The notes: generated by a model from the letters alone, not told the origin. A DNA stretch of 64,000 nt from Natrinema sp. CBA1119 (GCF_002572525.1 NZ_PDBS01000001.1:2542001-2606000), one strand, 5' to 3'. Shown: positions 26,067-35,295, counted from the stretch's first letter. Numbers and translations: made by a program.

Positions 26067-26291
26067 ATGACGAACACAAGCGAGTCGGACGAAGACGCCC
26101 CGCGCGTCCCGGTCGTCTGTCCTGACTGCGAAACGACCTCCCGCGTCCCCCTGTCGGAGCTCGCCGATGCCATCGACCGACACAACGAGCAGCTCCACGA
26201 CGGAGACGATGTCGCCGCAGTCGATCCCGACATCGCCGATCAGATCGCGAATCTGGCCGCGACCGATCTCGGACTCCTCGAGGACGACTGA
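26067..26291 (+). CDS. Small conserved haloarchaeal zinc-binding-type protein
   Basis: The 74-aa protein has one CPDC pair (18-21) followed by RVPLSELADAIDRHNEQLHDG and a C-terminal helix with ADQIANLAATDLGLL. The core VVCPDCET..RVPL.EL recurs in small haloarchaeal proteins of unknown function. The CxxC plus the downstream HN..LHDG histidines could bind a metal. It is monocistronic. Confidence 0.65.
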   Translation: MTNTSESDEDAPRVPVVCPDCETTSRVPLSELADAIDRHNEQLHDGDDVAAVDPDIADQIANLAATDLGLLEDD

Positions 26292-26514
26292 CCACGGATT
26301 CCTCCGACTCGAGTGGGGTCGAACGGGCGAGAGAAGCCGTCACTCGCCCACCTCGAGTGTCTCGAATCGGCCTCGCGTCTCACGCCGGCTGTCGCCGAGG
26401 AATCATCGATCAGAGAGACGATATAAAACCCCGATACGAACGCGCAAAATTACGCCGAGATCCGGCTTGTGTGGTTATATATCGCCAGTTCTTACCGTTA
26501 TTTCAGTGAGAAGG

Positions 26515-26520
26515 TTTATA
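26515..26520 (+). promoter_or_regulatory. TATA element before the 26547 gene
   Basis: TTTATA is 27-32 nt before ATG 26547. The match supports that start and a leaderless mRNA. Confidence 0.6.
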
Positions 26521-26546
26521 CGGTCATACTCGACTCTGTCCACCAT

Positions 26547-26975
26547 ATGGAACCCGAGAACGCAACTGGAAATCGTGACGACAGCCGTGTTACCGTGGAA
26601 CTGACGGACCGTGGCAGTACACCGATCCAGACCGAGACGCCGGCGACAGCGACCATCGCGGCGACGAGATCGACGTCGAATGCGACCGACGCAAACGGTG
26701 ACCGGCCGAACGTGCTGACGATCATCGGGCAGGGGACGCCCTCGAGTTTCGAACTCACCGTCGACGGCGCGATCGAGCTGGCCGACGAGGAACGGGAAGC
26801 GAACGTGACCGTCCTCTCGGGCACTACCGTCGAAGGGACGATCGAGAGCGGAACGGTGACGTTCCGATTCACCGGCGACTTGACTGACGTCACGTTCGTC
26901 GATCGCGGAATCACGGGGCACGAACCAGCCACGATTCCGAACGTACACGTCGATTACGCTGTCCCGGAGCAGTAA
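26547..26975 (+). CDS. Stand-alone beta-rich domain found in haloarchaeal extracellular enzymes
   Basis: The 142-aa protein has a Thr/Ala-rich first third and then a beta-strand domain (about 55-140). Its motif order is LTIIGQGTPSSFELTVDGAI, then TVLSGTTVEGTI, then VTFRFTGDLTDVTF. This resembles the small accessory domain repeated in haloarchaeal secreted hydrolases (xGxGxxxxYxFxVSGxLE ... FxGxL). Here it stands alone and no signal peptide is visible. The ATG at 26547 is fixed by the TATA spacing. Function unknown; it may bind a carbohydrate or partner protein. Confidence 0.6.
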   Translation: MEPENATGNRDDSRVTVELTDRGSTPIQTETPATATIAATRSTSNATDANGDRPNVLTIIGQGTPSSFELTVDGAIELADEEREANVTVLSGTTVEGTIESGTVTFRFTGDLTDVTFVDRGITGHEPATIPNVHVDYAVPEQ

Positions 26976-27131
26976 TGACCAGCGGCGAGGCCGGCCGCCC
27001 ACGTTCGCCCCTCTCACTCGACGGGGCCGAGTCGTTCACGGGTGTTCCGTCCCGGTAACGAAGCCGCCGATCCGTGACGGGCCTCGAGCGATTGGGAAAC
27101 ACATTCCTCCGCGGAGGGAGTCTTGCAATTC

Positions 27132-27515
27132 ATGGACGATTCGACGACGGACGATCCGGCGGAGTCATCGGACGCTGCCGACGGCCCCGAGACTGGTACC
27201 GACGACTCCGAAACCAGTGCCGACGCGTCCGTGAGCGAAACGGAAACGGAAACGGAAGCGGAAACGGACGCCGAGTGGATGGAACCCGCGGATAAACCGA
27301 TCCTCGAGTTCCTCCAGTCCGAAGACGCCTTCGAGCCGAACCAGATCGACGACGAGGGGATCGCCCCGGCGAAATACGCGGCCTATCGATGCCGCGAGAT
27401 GACCAAGCGCGGCCTCCTGACGAAACACATGCCCGGCGTCTACGAGGTGTCCGAACTGGGCGAACGGTATCTCGAGGGGACGCTCGATCCGAGCGAGCTC
27501 GAGGCCGACAAGTAG
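27132..27515 (+). CDS. Winged-helix-type regulator with acidic N-terminal tail
   Basis: The 127-aa protein has about 45 residues of Asp/Glu/Thr/Ser repeats, including an ETETETEAETD run, then a compact winged-helix region (about 50-120) with PADKPILEFLQSE, APAKYAAYRCREM, KRGLLTKHMPGVYEVSELG and a C-terminal ERYLEGTLD. Such single-domain PhiH1-repressor-like winged helices are frequent in haloarchaea. ATG 27132 is chosen over a TTG three codons earlier. No clear target; its neighbour is the convergent helicase gene. Confidence 0.75.
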   Translation: MDDSTTDDPAESSDAADGPETGTDDSETSADASVSETETETEAETDAEWMEPADKPILEFLQSEDAFEPNQIDDEGIAPAKYAAYRCREMTKRGLLTKHMPGVYEVSELGERYLEGTLDPSELEADK

Positions 27516-27579
27516 GAGTTGGACCGACACGCCCGTCCCGAATCCGTTCTCGGTCGTGTTTTCCCGCCGCTCGCCGTGG

Positions 27580-30111
27580 CTACGAAACTGATGCTGGTGG
27601 GCGACGTTCGGTGCCGTCGTCGGGGTCGGCGTTCGCGCTCGAGCGCAACGCGGCCGGATCGACCTCGCCGAGCAGCGCGTCGATCACGTCCGTCGCCGCG
27701 GGCGCGTACAGCGGCCGGTTGTCGTTGCCACAGCGATCGTCCATGAGACAGGCGGGACAGCCCTCGTCGCGCCCGCACGGGCAGTCAGCCATCAGGTTTC
27801 GCGCCCGGCGGGCGACCGCCTCGTACTCCTCGTAGATGCGCCGGGAAAAGCCCAAGCCGCCCTCGACCCCGTCGTAGATGAACCAGCCGCTCGCGTCGGT
27901 CCCATCGGGGAGACGATTGGTCGCGAGCCCGCCGAGATCCGCAGCGTCTACGGTCAACTCGAGTGGGGCGACGGCGATCATCGCGTGCTCGATGGCGTGG
28001 ATGCCGCCGAGGTAGCCGTGGAGTCGCGGCGGCAGCTCCTCGCACTCGTCGTTGTGATAGTCGCTGTGAGCCGCCGTCACCGCCCGTTCGACGTCGTCGG
28101 GCACTTCGGCCCAGCACAGTTGCGTTCGCATCTCGAGCGGTGGGACGCCGGTCTCGAGCCCCACCGCGAGAACGTCGCCGGTCCCGATCTCCCGTTTCGT
28201 GTAGATATCGTGGTGGACCGTGACGGTGCCGTACCCCCAGTTGAGCCGGAAGGGCCCGACGTCGCGGGACTCGCGGACCTCGGTGTCGTAGATCGTCGTC
28301 CGGCGCTGGGACTGGGTGTAGTAGTCCACATCGACCGGCTCGAGCGTGACGGATGGCTGGGGTCGATCCTCCCGCAGTTCGACGACCTCGTACTGGTCGC
28401 CCCGATACAGCACCGTCGCGCCCTCGTGGTAGTCCCGATACGCGCGCGCTTTGCCGATGGCCTGGTGGTCGAACGTCTCCTCGCCGGCCAGCCGGACCTC
28501 GAAGGCGTTTCCGCCGGAGGCGTACAGATTGATCTCGCTCTGCGGTCGGTCGCGGTGGGCGTACGTAACGCCGCCCGCGAGCGATCCCTCGAAATTCCCC
28601 GTCCGTCGGCCGTACTCGACGGCTCGTTCCAGTCGCTCGATCCCGCCGAAGCGGTCCGCGTCCTCGCGGCGCAACGGCAGTTCCTGGGCGGCACAGCGCA
28701 GATGCTGGAGGTAGACCGGGTTGTTCCCGAGGTCGACGACCGCGCTCTCGGGTTCCTCCTCGAGGAGGTACTCCGGATGGCGCAGGATGTACTGGTCCAG
28801 CGTCGCGTGGCTGGGGACGAACACGGAGAGCGCCTCGCGCTCGTCGCGTCCCGAGCGGCCGAGGCGCTGCCAGAACGACTGTCGGGAGCCGGGATACCCC
28901 ATGAGGATCGTGCCGTCGATCCCGCCGACGTCGATGCCGACCTCGAGTGCGCTGGTCGTCGCGACGCCGTCGAGCTCCCCGCTTTTGAGTCGGTTCTCGG
29001 TCCCCCGCCGGGACCGCTTTCCGTGACCCGCGTTGTACGCCGCGAGGTCGGCGGTGCCCCGGTAGGGCAAGGTGGGGTTCTCGAGGTACTCCCGCGCGCG
29101 CCCGACAGCCAATTCGGTCTGTTTGCGGGAGTCACAGAACAACAGCGAGGGGACGCCGTGATAGCAGCAGTGCGCCCAGACCTCGGGGGCCTCGACGGTT
29201 GCTGGACGTTTGCTCGGCGACCACTCAGTATCACTATCACCGCTCCCGTCTTCGTACCCGCTCCCACCGCCGTCCGTCGGCGGGTCCCAGAACGCGAGGT
29301 GGCGGCGACCGCTGGGCGAGCCGTCCTCGTCGATCACCGTCGCCGGCTCCCCGGTCAGCGCGCGGGCGTGTTCGGCCGGGTTGCCGATCGTCGCGGTCGT
29401 CAGCACGTACTGCGGGTCGCCGCCGTACCAGTCGATCAGCCGTCGGGTCCGCCGGAGGATCCAGGCGGCGTGCATCCCGCTGATTCCCGTCCACGAGTGC
29501 GCCTCGTCGATCACGATCAGTTCGCACTCCGCGTGGAACCCGGCCCAGCGGTGGTGTCCCTCGAGGTACTGGTTCAGTCCGGCAAAATTCGTGATGACGA
29601 CGTTCGCCTCCTCGCGGATGCGGGCCTTCGCCTCGCGGTTCGTGTCGCCGTCGTAGACGCCGACGGTGACGTCCAGCCCGAGCGAATCGAAGAGATCGTT
29701 GAGCTCCCGCTCCTGGTCGCGGCTGAGCGCCTTCGTCGGATAGACGAGCAACGCGCGCACGTTCGGATTCTCCCGGAAGCGTCGCGCGACGTGTAATCCG
29801 TAGACGTAGGTCTTCCCGGAGGACGTCGAGGTCGCGACGCAGACGTTCTCGCCGTCGGCCAGCGCCTCGAGCGCCGCGGCCTGGTGGCTCCAGGGATCGA
29901 CCTCGAGCGTCGCCGCGAGGTCTGCGGGCAACACCTCGCGGGCCGGGACGTGACTGGCCGGCTCGGCCGGCAACGTGAACCGTTCGTGAAGCTGTCCGTG
30001 GTAGCGACGCGACGGAAAGGTGTCCCGTAGCTCCGCGCCGGTCAGCGCGAGGCCGTCCGCTCCGGTACTGTCCTGCCCGTCGGTCAGATCGTCTATGTCG
30101 TCGGTTGGCAT
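27580..30111 (-). CDS. DEAD/DEAH-box helicase with C-terminal Cys cluster (MrfA/Hrq1-like)
   Basis: The 843-aa SF2 helicase shows Q-like region WSHQAAALEAL (74-84), Walker A TSSGKT (96-101), DEAH (202-205), motif III TTATIGNP, and a second RecA domain with ATTSALEVGIDVGGIDG and QRLGRSGRDE. The C-terminal part is the DUF1998-type region ending in a five-Cys cluster (C777, C779, C785, C788, C794). This architecture is that of Bacillus MrfA and yeast Hrq1, which act on cross-linked DNA. It lies 2 bp after a RNase H-fold exonuclease gene, the same partnership as mrfA-mrfB. The repair role is inferred. Confidence 0.88.
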   Translation of the reverse strand: MPTDDIDDLTDGQDSTGADGLALTGAELRDTFPSRRYHGQLHERFTLPAEPASHVPAREVLPADLAATLEVDPWSHQAAALEALADGENVCVATSTSSGKTYVYGLHVARRFRENPNVRALLVYPTKALSRDQERELNDLFDSLGLDVTVGVYDGDTNREAKARIREEANVVITNFAGLNQYLEGHHRWAGFHAECELIVIDEAHSWTGISGMHAAWILRRTRRLIDWYGGDPQYVLTTATIGNPAEHARALTGEPATVIDEDGSPSGRRHLAFWDPPTDGGGSGYEDGSGDSDTEWSPSKRPATVEAPEVWAHCCYHGVPSLLFCDSRKQTELAVGRAREYLENPTLPYRGTADLAAYNAGHGKRSRRGTENRLKSGELDGVATTSALEVGIDVGGIDGTILMGYPGSRQSFWQRLGRSGRDEREALSVFVPSHATLDQYILRHPEYLLEEEPESAVVDLGNNPVYLQHLRCAAQELPLRREDADRFGGIERLERAVEYGRRTGNFEGSLAGGVTYAHRDRPQSEINLYASGGNAFEVRLAGEETFDHQAIGKARAYRDYHEGATVLYRGDQYEVVELREDRPQPSVTLEPVDVDYYTQSQRRTTIYDTEVRESRDVGPFRLNWGYGTVTVHHDIYTKREIGTGDVLAVGLETGVPPLEMRTQLCWAEVPDDVERAVTAAHSDYHNDECEELPPRLHGYLGGIHAIEHAMIAVAPLELTVDAADLGGLATNRLPDGTDASGWFIYDGVEGGLGFSRRIYEEYEAVARRARNLMADCPCGRDEGCPACLMDDRCGNDNRPLYAPAATDVIDALLGEVDPAALRSSANADPDDGTERRPPASVS

Positions 30112-30113
30112 AG

Positions 30114-31634
30114 TTAAAAGTCGGCGAGGCCGGTCTGCGTCGAGTCGTCGGCCGATCGTCCACGTCCCGTTTCTGTCTGCGTTTCGCCCGTCTCGAGCGG
30201 GGCCGCCGCGATCGCCTCGGCGACCGCGGCCAGTTCCCGGACGTCCGCCTCGCAGTACTCTCGGGCGGCCGCCCAGTCGATAGCGGTTCCAGTCGAGGCC
30301 GCCGTCGCGGCCGCGCGGTCCTCGGAGCCGGCACCCGAGGGCCGTTCGCTCTCGAGCAGCCGTCGAATCCGCTCCGCGAGGCTCTTCCCGTCGAGGGCTG
30401 CCGCGGCTCCCGACCGGTCACAGCCCAGCGCCTCGGCCACGTCCTCGAGTCGGTTCGTTCGGCCGGGCAACACGGCGTGTTCGCGTCGCACCGCCCAGTC
30501 GTAGAGATCGTACGTGAAAACGTCTTCCCGCCAGTAGTCGCGGAACTCGGGCACGTCGCGGGCGATGAACCGCTCGAGGTGTTTGTAGTCGAACGCGTGG
30601 CCGTTCCACGCGACGAGCGACGGCGCGTCGTACTCGGCGGCCAGCCACGAGACGAACTCGCGGGTCGTCGCGCCCGGCTCGTCGCGGGACGGATCGGTGT
30701 CGACGAAGTCCACGTACGCGTCGCGTTGGGGATCGTAGACCCCGATCAACCAGATGATCGTCGGCTGTAGCCCGTCGGTTTCGATGTCGACGAACAGCGG
30801 CGTCGCGGTCTCGGCCGCCGGCGGGACCGGCTCGTCGGTGCGGCGCACGACACGTGACTCCGCGAGCGAGCGCGCGCTGTGGCGGATCGCTCGAGCCGTC
30901 GACGCGCCGATCCCGTCGATCGAGCGGAGGTCCGCCTCGGTGGTCTCGGCGACGGCCGCGCGCGTCTCGTACCCGTTCGTTCGGAGCCGATCGGCGGTCG
31001 TGGGCCCGACGTTGGCAAGCGCTCGCAGCCCGAACCGGTCGGCCGGGGCCGACGAGACGGCCACCGAACCGCGTCGGTCGCAGGTGAGACAGGCGATCTC
31101 GGCCGCGCCGGAGCGACGCAGCGGGGCGACTCCCCGAACCGGTATCTCGACTTGCTCCCCGTCGACGGTCGGCTCCCAGACGTGATCGTAACTCGCCTCG
31201 AGTGCCCCGGTCAGCACGGTCGCCGTCCCGCTCGCTCGCGATTGGTAGCGGGCGAGCGGCTCGCGGCCGGCGAGGGTCGCCTCCAGCATGACGGCGTCGG
31301 TCGTCGGCTCGATATCGTCGCAGACGACGTAGTCTGCGACCGGCGTCCCGTCGTCTTCGGGACGGTCCTCGAGCAGCGACGCCGACCCCGCGAAGACGAA
31401 CGTGATACCGGCGACCGTCTCCGTCCGAACGTCGGCGGGGCCGCCGGCGGAGACGACCGGCCCGTCAAACGCGCGATGGAGGCGGCTGACGACGCGGACG
31501 TCCGACGACTCGCGAACGACGTAGACGAGGTCCGGATCGAAGTACTCGAGCGCGTCACGCAGCGCTGTGTCGTCCAGATCGGCGACGGCGTCACAGCGCA
31601 GCGCCAGCAGGTCGGCACCGTCCTCGTCGGACAT
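30114..31634 (-). CDS. RNase H-fold 3'-5' exonuclease with helix-hairpin-helix motifs (MrfB/YprB-like)
   Basis: The 506-aa protein has an N-terminal domain (1-180) of unknown fold ending near a CLTC pair, two helix-hairpin-helix motifs (about 203-222 and 236-256, LANVGPTTADRL and IDGIGASTARAI), and a DEDD exonuclease domain: D283 and E285 (FVDIETDGL), D349 (WNGHAFDYKHLE) and D464 (YCEADVREL). It ends in a Ser/Thr-rich tail. ATG 31634 is preferred; an upstream extension lacks support. YprB/MrfB is the exonuclease partner of MrfA in mitomycin repair, and here both are in one operon with a 2-bp gap. Confidence 0.87.
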   Translation of the reverse strand: MSDEDGADLLALRCDAVADLDDTALRDALEYFDPDLVYVVRESSDVRVVSRLHRAFDGPVVSAGGPADVRTETVAGITFVFAGSASLLEDRPEDDGTPVADYVVCDDIEPTTDAVMLEATLAGREPLARYQSRASGTATVLTGALEASYDHVWEPTVDGEQVEIPVRGVAPLRRSGAAEIACLTCDRRGSVAVSSAPADRFGLRALANVGPTTADRLRTNGYETRAAVAETTEADLRSIDGIGASTARAIRHSARSLAESRVVRRTDEPVPPAAETATPLFVDIETDGLQPTIIWLIGVYDPQRDAYVDFVDTDPSRDEPGATTREFVSWLAAEYDAPSLVAWNGHAFDYKHLERFIARDVPEFRDYWREDVFTYDLYDWAVRREHAVLPGRTNRLEDVAEALGCDRSGAAAALDGKSLAERIRRLLESERPSGAGSEDRAAATAASTGTAIDWAAAREYCEADVRELAAVAEAIAAAPLETGETQTETGRGRSADDSTQTGLADF

Positions 31635-31692
31635 AGAAGGGGAATACGAGCGAGCGATGATAAGCGTTCGCGGACGTAGCACACCAGCACTT

Positions 31693-31698
31693 TTTATA
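31693..31698 (+). promoter_or_regulatory. TATA element of the 31724 membrane protein gene
   Basis: TTTATA is 26-31 nt before ATG 31724, within a TTTTTATAC context that predicts leaderless transcription and fixes the start. Confidence 0.6.
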
Positions 31699-31723
31699 CT
31701 GTCTGGTAGTAAAATAACTCAAT

Positions 31724-32107
31724 ATGAGAAGTATGGGAGAAAAAACGAACCGAATCAGAATTATTGTGAGCGCAGTAGTACTTTCCGTCGTCGGGTACGT
31801 AACCTTCCCGCTGGGTGACGTGTGGCGGTGGATTTCACTGCTTCCCACAAGGGGAGACATTGGAGTCTTTGCGGTAATCACGATCGTGATTGGACTGATC
31901 GGTTTCGGGATAACGACAGCAAGTAGTATTCGTCTTTCCGAATTCGCTATCGGTGGCGTTCTCGCCTATGTTTTCGGGATGGTAGTACTGAGTTTCGTTA
32001 TCCCAGAAATGTTGATGGCATATTTTGTATACGGATTTGTACTCGTTTGCGCTCTCCTTGGGTCTGTTATTGCGACAGTAATCGGGAACTGGTCGACGTC
32101 GCCATAG
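31724..32107 (+). CDS. Small four-helix membrane protein of unknown function
   Basis: The 127-aa protein has a short basic N-terminus and four hydrophobic helices (about 11-25, 43-64, 70-93, 96-119). Its codons are notably less G/C-rich than those of its neighbours, so it may be a recent arrival. It is divergent from the exonuclease gene. I do not recognise a family. Confidence 0.65.
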   Translation: MRSMGEKTNRIRIIVSAVVLSVVGYVTFPLGDVWRWISLLPTRGDIGVFAVITIVIGLIGFGITTASSIRLSEFAIGGVLAYVFGMVVLSFVIPEMLMAYFVYGFVLVCALLGSVIATVIGNWSTSP

Positions 32108-32224
32108 TGGGTCTGCGCCCGGTTGAGGAACTCCGGCACGACCAGTGATTAGTGTATACATGACACGGTTCACTGGCGAAGCATACGATTGTTTCGGCGC
32201 GCTGCAGTGACGAACCAGATTCTG

Positions 32225-32575
32225 TCAGTCGGCGTCGACGGCGGTCGGAACGTGCTCGGCCAGGAACTCAGTGACGGCGTCGCCGCCTTGGAACCCCTCC
32301 GCCAGCCGCGCGGTTTCCGCTCCGTCCTCGAAGAGGATCAGCGTCGGCACCGATCGGATATCGAACCGGTCGACGAGTTCGATGTCGTCGCCGGGGTTGA
32401 CCATCCCGATCGCGACGTCCGTGGCGCGAGCGACGTTTCCCAGGACGGGTTCCATGGCCTGGCACATCGCACAGCCGCTGGTGTAAAACTCCACGAGCGC
32501 CACGTCGCGGGCGTCTACGAAGTCGTCGAGTTCGTCGCCGGTCTCGAGTCGGCGCGGTTTACTGGTCGCGGCCAT
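32225..32575 (-). CDS. Thioredoxin-fold protein
   Basis: The 116-aa protein has the thioredoxin fold with redox motif CAMC (about 33-36) after VALVEFYTSG, and the cis-proline segment RSVPTLILFEDG. ATG 32575 is chosen; an upstream extension is not thioredoxin-like. It is a cytoplasmic disulfide reductase or electron donor. The dipeptide Ala-Met between the cysteines is not the standard Gly-Pro, which would change its redox potential. Confidence 0.85.
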   Translation of the reverse strand: MAATSKPRRLETGDELDDFVDARDVALVEFYTSGCAMCQAMEPVLGNVARATDVAIGMVNPGDDIELVDRFDIRSVPTLILFEDGAETARLAEGFQGGDAVTEFLAEHVPTAVDAD

Positions 32576-32782
32576 GGCGACGGGTACGTGACCGGTGCGG
32601 AAATCCGTGACGCCGGAGCGGGGCGAGTCGACGGTCGGGTCGTCCCGCCGGTCTGACTCTCGTGAACACACCGCATTTCTCGGATCGGGTGACGGTGTCG
32701 CAGCGGAGATTCACCGATCGATCGTATTGTGTGAATCGAGTACGGAAGGTGATTTTATAGCTGGGGCCTGTACCCACGCCCG

Positions 32783-33133
32783 ATGACCCAGCCAGCATCC
32801 GCCCGCGGTGACGGTGTGCCGACGCAACGGAAAGCGACGCTGTTCTGCTGGGAGTGCGACCACTCGAGCCCGGTCGACGGCGACTGGGTGTTGGAATCGA
32901 ACGACCGGTACGTCGCGTACGTCTGTCCGAACTGCGAGACGACGCTGACGAAGCGGCCGCGACCGACCGAGCCGGCACGCGAACGAGCGCCGATCGTCTC
33001 GATCGCGGCGTGGCAGCGAGCGATCCGCACCTCCGCGACCGTCTGGCGGGCGACCGTCGAGATTGGCCTCTCGAGCCTGACGATACTGACCGGAGCCGGG
33101 CACGTCCCAAGTGTGCAGGCCGCTTCGGCGTAG
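32783..33133 (+). CDS. Conserved haloarchaeal zinc-ribbon protein
   Basis: The 116-aa protein has two Cys pairs, FCWECDHSSPVDGDW (about 21-35) and VCPNCETTLTKRP (47-59), forming a C4 zinc ribbon, and a C-terminal half rich in Ala/Thr with a weak amphipathic helix. The sequence FCWECDH.SPVDGDW is a conserved haloarchaeal family of unknown function. It is monocistronic and divergent from the thioredoxin-like gene. Confidence 0.7.
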   Translation: MTQPASARGDGVPTQRKATLFCWECDHSSPVDGDWVLESNDRYVAYVCPNCETTLTKRPRPTEPARERAPIVSIAAWQRAIRTSATVWRATVEIGLSSLTILTGAGHVPSVQAASA

Positions 33134-33202
33134 CGACTCGATCCGCGAGATCGACGAGTTCGACGCGATCGAGGCGTGACTCGAGACGAGACCTGGAACG
33201 CG

Positions 33203-33372
33203 ACTCGAGGGTCGATGAGTGTCCGACGAACCGGCGCCTCGAGGGTCGATGAGTGTCCGACGAACCGGCGCCTCGAGGGTCGATGAGTGTCCGACGAACC
33301 GGCGCCTCGAGGGTCGATGAGTGTCCGACGAACCGGCGCCTCGAGGGTCGATGAGTGTCCGACGAACCGGCG
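33203..33372. repeat. Five tandem copies of a 34-bp repeat
   Basis: Copies start at 33203, 33237, 33271, 33305 and 33339, with a truncated sixth at 33373. They are identical except for one base at the start of the first. Each contains the 8-bp palindrome CCTCGAGG (CTCGAGG in copy 1) and GATGAGTGTCCGACGAACC. The 34-bp period breaks every reading frame, so it is not coding. It lies 180-350 bp upstream of glnA. Confidence 0.92.
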
Positions 33373-33513
33373 CCTCGAGCGACTACTACACGATTATTCA
33401 TTTCTACCGGTATTTTTTCAGCCGATGTCAGCCACATACCGAGCATATCATATTATAAACTACAACCGTCCATCTGAGAGGGGATTTGCGTATATTCGCC
33501 CACAACAATAGAA

Positions 33514-33521
33514 TTTTAATA
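33514..33521 (+). promoter_or_regulatory. TATA element of glnA
   Basis: TTTTAATA stands 31-38 nt before the ATG at 33552. The intergenic stretch around it (33380-33551) is strongly AT-rich compared with the genome. Confidence 0.55.
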
Positions 33522-33551
33522 GTGGGATTCGTTGGCTTACGCGAGTAGAAG

Positions 33552-34904
33552 ATGACGAACGGAAATCTCACCGCTTCGGAAGAAGAGGTACTGGACGAAA
33601 TCGAGGAGGAAGACATCGACTTCCTTCGGCTGCAGTTCACCGACATTCTGGGGACCGTCAAGAACGTCTCCGTGCCCGCCCGGCAGGCCGAGAAGGCGTT
33701 CACCGAAGGGATCTACTTCGACGGCTCCTCGATCGAGGGATTCGTGCGCATTCAGGAATCGGACATGCGGCTCAAGCCCGATCCCGACACGTTCGCGATC
33801 CTCCCGTGGCAAAACCGTGAGGACGGCGCATCGGCCCGAATGATCTGCGACGTCATCGACACCTCGACCGGTGAGCCCTTCGAGGGCGACCCGCGCCGCG
33901 TCCTCAAGAACGCCCTCGAGCGCGCCGACGACCTTGGATACACGGTCAACGCCGCGCCCGAACCGGAGTTCTTCCTCTTCGAGGAAGACGAGGAGGGGCG
34001 CGCGACGACGAAGACGGGCGACCACGGCGGCTACTTCGACCTCGCGCCGAAAGACCTCGCGAGCGACGTTCGACGTGACATCATCTACGGCCTTGAGGAC
34101 ATGGGCTTCGAGATCGAAGCGAGCCACCACGAGGTCGCCAGGGGCCAACACGAGATCAACTTCGAGTACGACGACGCGCTCTCGACGGCGGACAACGTCG
34201 GTACCTTCCGCACCGTCGTCCGCGCCATCGCCGCACAGCATGACTTGCACGCGACGTTCATGCCGAAACCGATCCCGCGCATCAACGGCTCGGGCATGCA
34301 CACGCACCTCTCGCTGTTCGAGGACGGCGAGAACGCCTTCCACGACGAGGACGACGAGTTCGATCTCTCCGAAACGGCACACTCCTTCATCGCAGGGATC
34401 CTCGAGCACGCGCCGGCGATCACGGCCGTCTCGAACCCCACCGTGAACAGTTACAAGCGACTGGTGCCGGGCTACGAGGCACCGGTCTACGTCGCCTGGT
34501 CCGATCGCAACCGCTCGGCGCTGATCCGTAAACCGGCGGCCCGCGTCCCGGCGGCTTCGCGCATCGAAGCGCGCTTCCCCGACCCGTCCTGTAACCCGTA
34601 CCTCGCGCTCGCGGCGCTCATCCACGCCGGCCTCGACGGAGTGGAAAAGGATCTCGACTGTCCGGACCCGGTCCGGGAGAACATCTACGAGTTCGACGAA
34701 CAGAAGCGCGAAGAGTACGGCATCGACACGCTGCCGACGAACCTCGGCGAGGCTGTCGAGGCACTCGAGGAGGACGAGGTCATCTACAGCGCCCTCGGCG
34801 AGCACGTCGGACCGAAGTTCGTCGAAGCCAAAGAACAGGAGTTCGAGGACTACCTCGTCGACGTCTCCGAGTGGGAACTCGACCGCTACCTCGAGACGTT
34901 CTAA
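33552..34904 (+). CDS. glnA: Glutamine synthetase type I
   Basis: GlnA condenses glutamate and ammonia with ATP and is the main ammonium-assimilation enzyme. The 450-aa protein has the beta-Grasp N-domain ([10 protein letters not shown] about 57-66) and catalytic domain motifs including [24 protein letters not shown], the ATP-binding region with [13 protein letters not shown] and the substrate-binding RIEARFPD. The final residues correspond to the family C-terminus, without a bacterial adenylylation tyrosine loop being obvious. It has its own promoter and a repeat array upstream. Confidence 0.96.
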   Translation: MTNGNLTASEEEVLDEIEEEDIDFLRLQFTDILGTVKNVSVPARQAEKAFTEGIYFDGSSIEGFVRIQESDMRLKPDPDTFAILPWQNREDGASARMICDVIDTSTGEPFEGDPRRVLKNALERADDLGYTVNAAPEPEFFLFEEDEEGRATTKTGDHGGYFDLAPKDLASDVRRDIIYGLEDMGFEIEASHHEVARGQHEINFEYDDALSTADNVGTFRTVVRAIAAQHDLHATFMPKPIPRINGSGMHTHLSLFEDGENAFHDEDDEFDLSETAHSFIAGILEHAPAITAVSNPTVNSYKRLVPGYEAPVYVAWSDRNRSALIRKPAARVPAASRIEARFPDPSCNPYLALAALIHAGLDGVEKDLDCPDPVRENIYEFDEQKREEYGIDTLPTNLGEAVEALEEDEVIYSALGEHVGPKFVEAKEQEFEDYLVDVSEWELDRYLETF

Positions 34905-35027
34905 CCAGCCGCCCCGAAAACGACGTGTTTCGGCGCGTCGAGCGCCGATACGCTGCCTTCCAGTTTCTGACGACACGCCGGCAGAACGAGCGCCGATCTC
35001 GTCGTCCCAGTCGTCGCGACTCGCCGA

Positions 35028-35261
35028 TCAGTTCGCGACGACGTACGTCGCGCCCGTCTGGGTGACGTAGTCGGCACTCGAAAGCGAGTTCAGCACGCTC
35101 AGAATGTCGATCTTCTTCATCGCCAGTATCTCTCCCAGTTCTTCGACCGTCGCGCCGTCGGCCGCTTCGAGATAGATGTACACGAGTTTCGCCTGGGCCG
35201 ACTCGAGGTCGTCGGGAACCGGATCGATCCGCGCTGTCGGTCGGTGTTTCTGTGATTCCAT
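35028..35261 (-). CDS. Small winged-helix DNA-binding protein
   Basis: The 77-aa protein is essentially one winged helix: LESAQAKLVYIYLEAADGATVEELGEIL, then MKKIDILSVLNSLSSADYVTQTGATYV. It resembles TrmB/MarR-type helix-turn-helix proteins. ATG 35261 is set by a TATA element at 35288-35295 (leaderless). It converges on glnA; a regulatory link to glutamine metabolism is possible but not shown. Confidence 0.75.
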   Translation of the reverse strand: MESQKHRPTARIDPVPDDLESAQAKLVYIYLEAADGATVEELGEILAMKKIDILSVLNSLSSADYVTQTGATYVVAN

Positions 35262-35287
35262 TGTCACCAGTACGGATCCCGTTCTGG

Positions 35288-35295
35288 TATATAAA
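35288..35295 (-). promoter_or_regulatory. TATA element of the small winged-helix gene
   Basis: TTTATATA on the minus strand, 27-34 nt before the ATG at 35261. Confidence 0.6.

Noticed and set aside
33203-33372. CRISPR array
   Set aside because: The 34-bp units are directly adjacent; there are no unique spacers and no cas genes.
33537-34976. A 479-codon open frame on the minus strand over glnA
   Set aside because: It is the antisense shadow of glnA: G/C-rich third positions on one strand suppress stops on the other. The protein is Arg/Val-rich with no motif.
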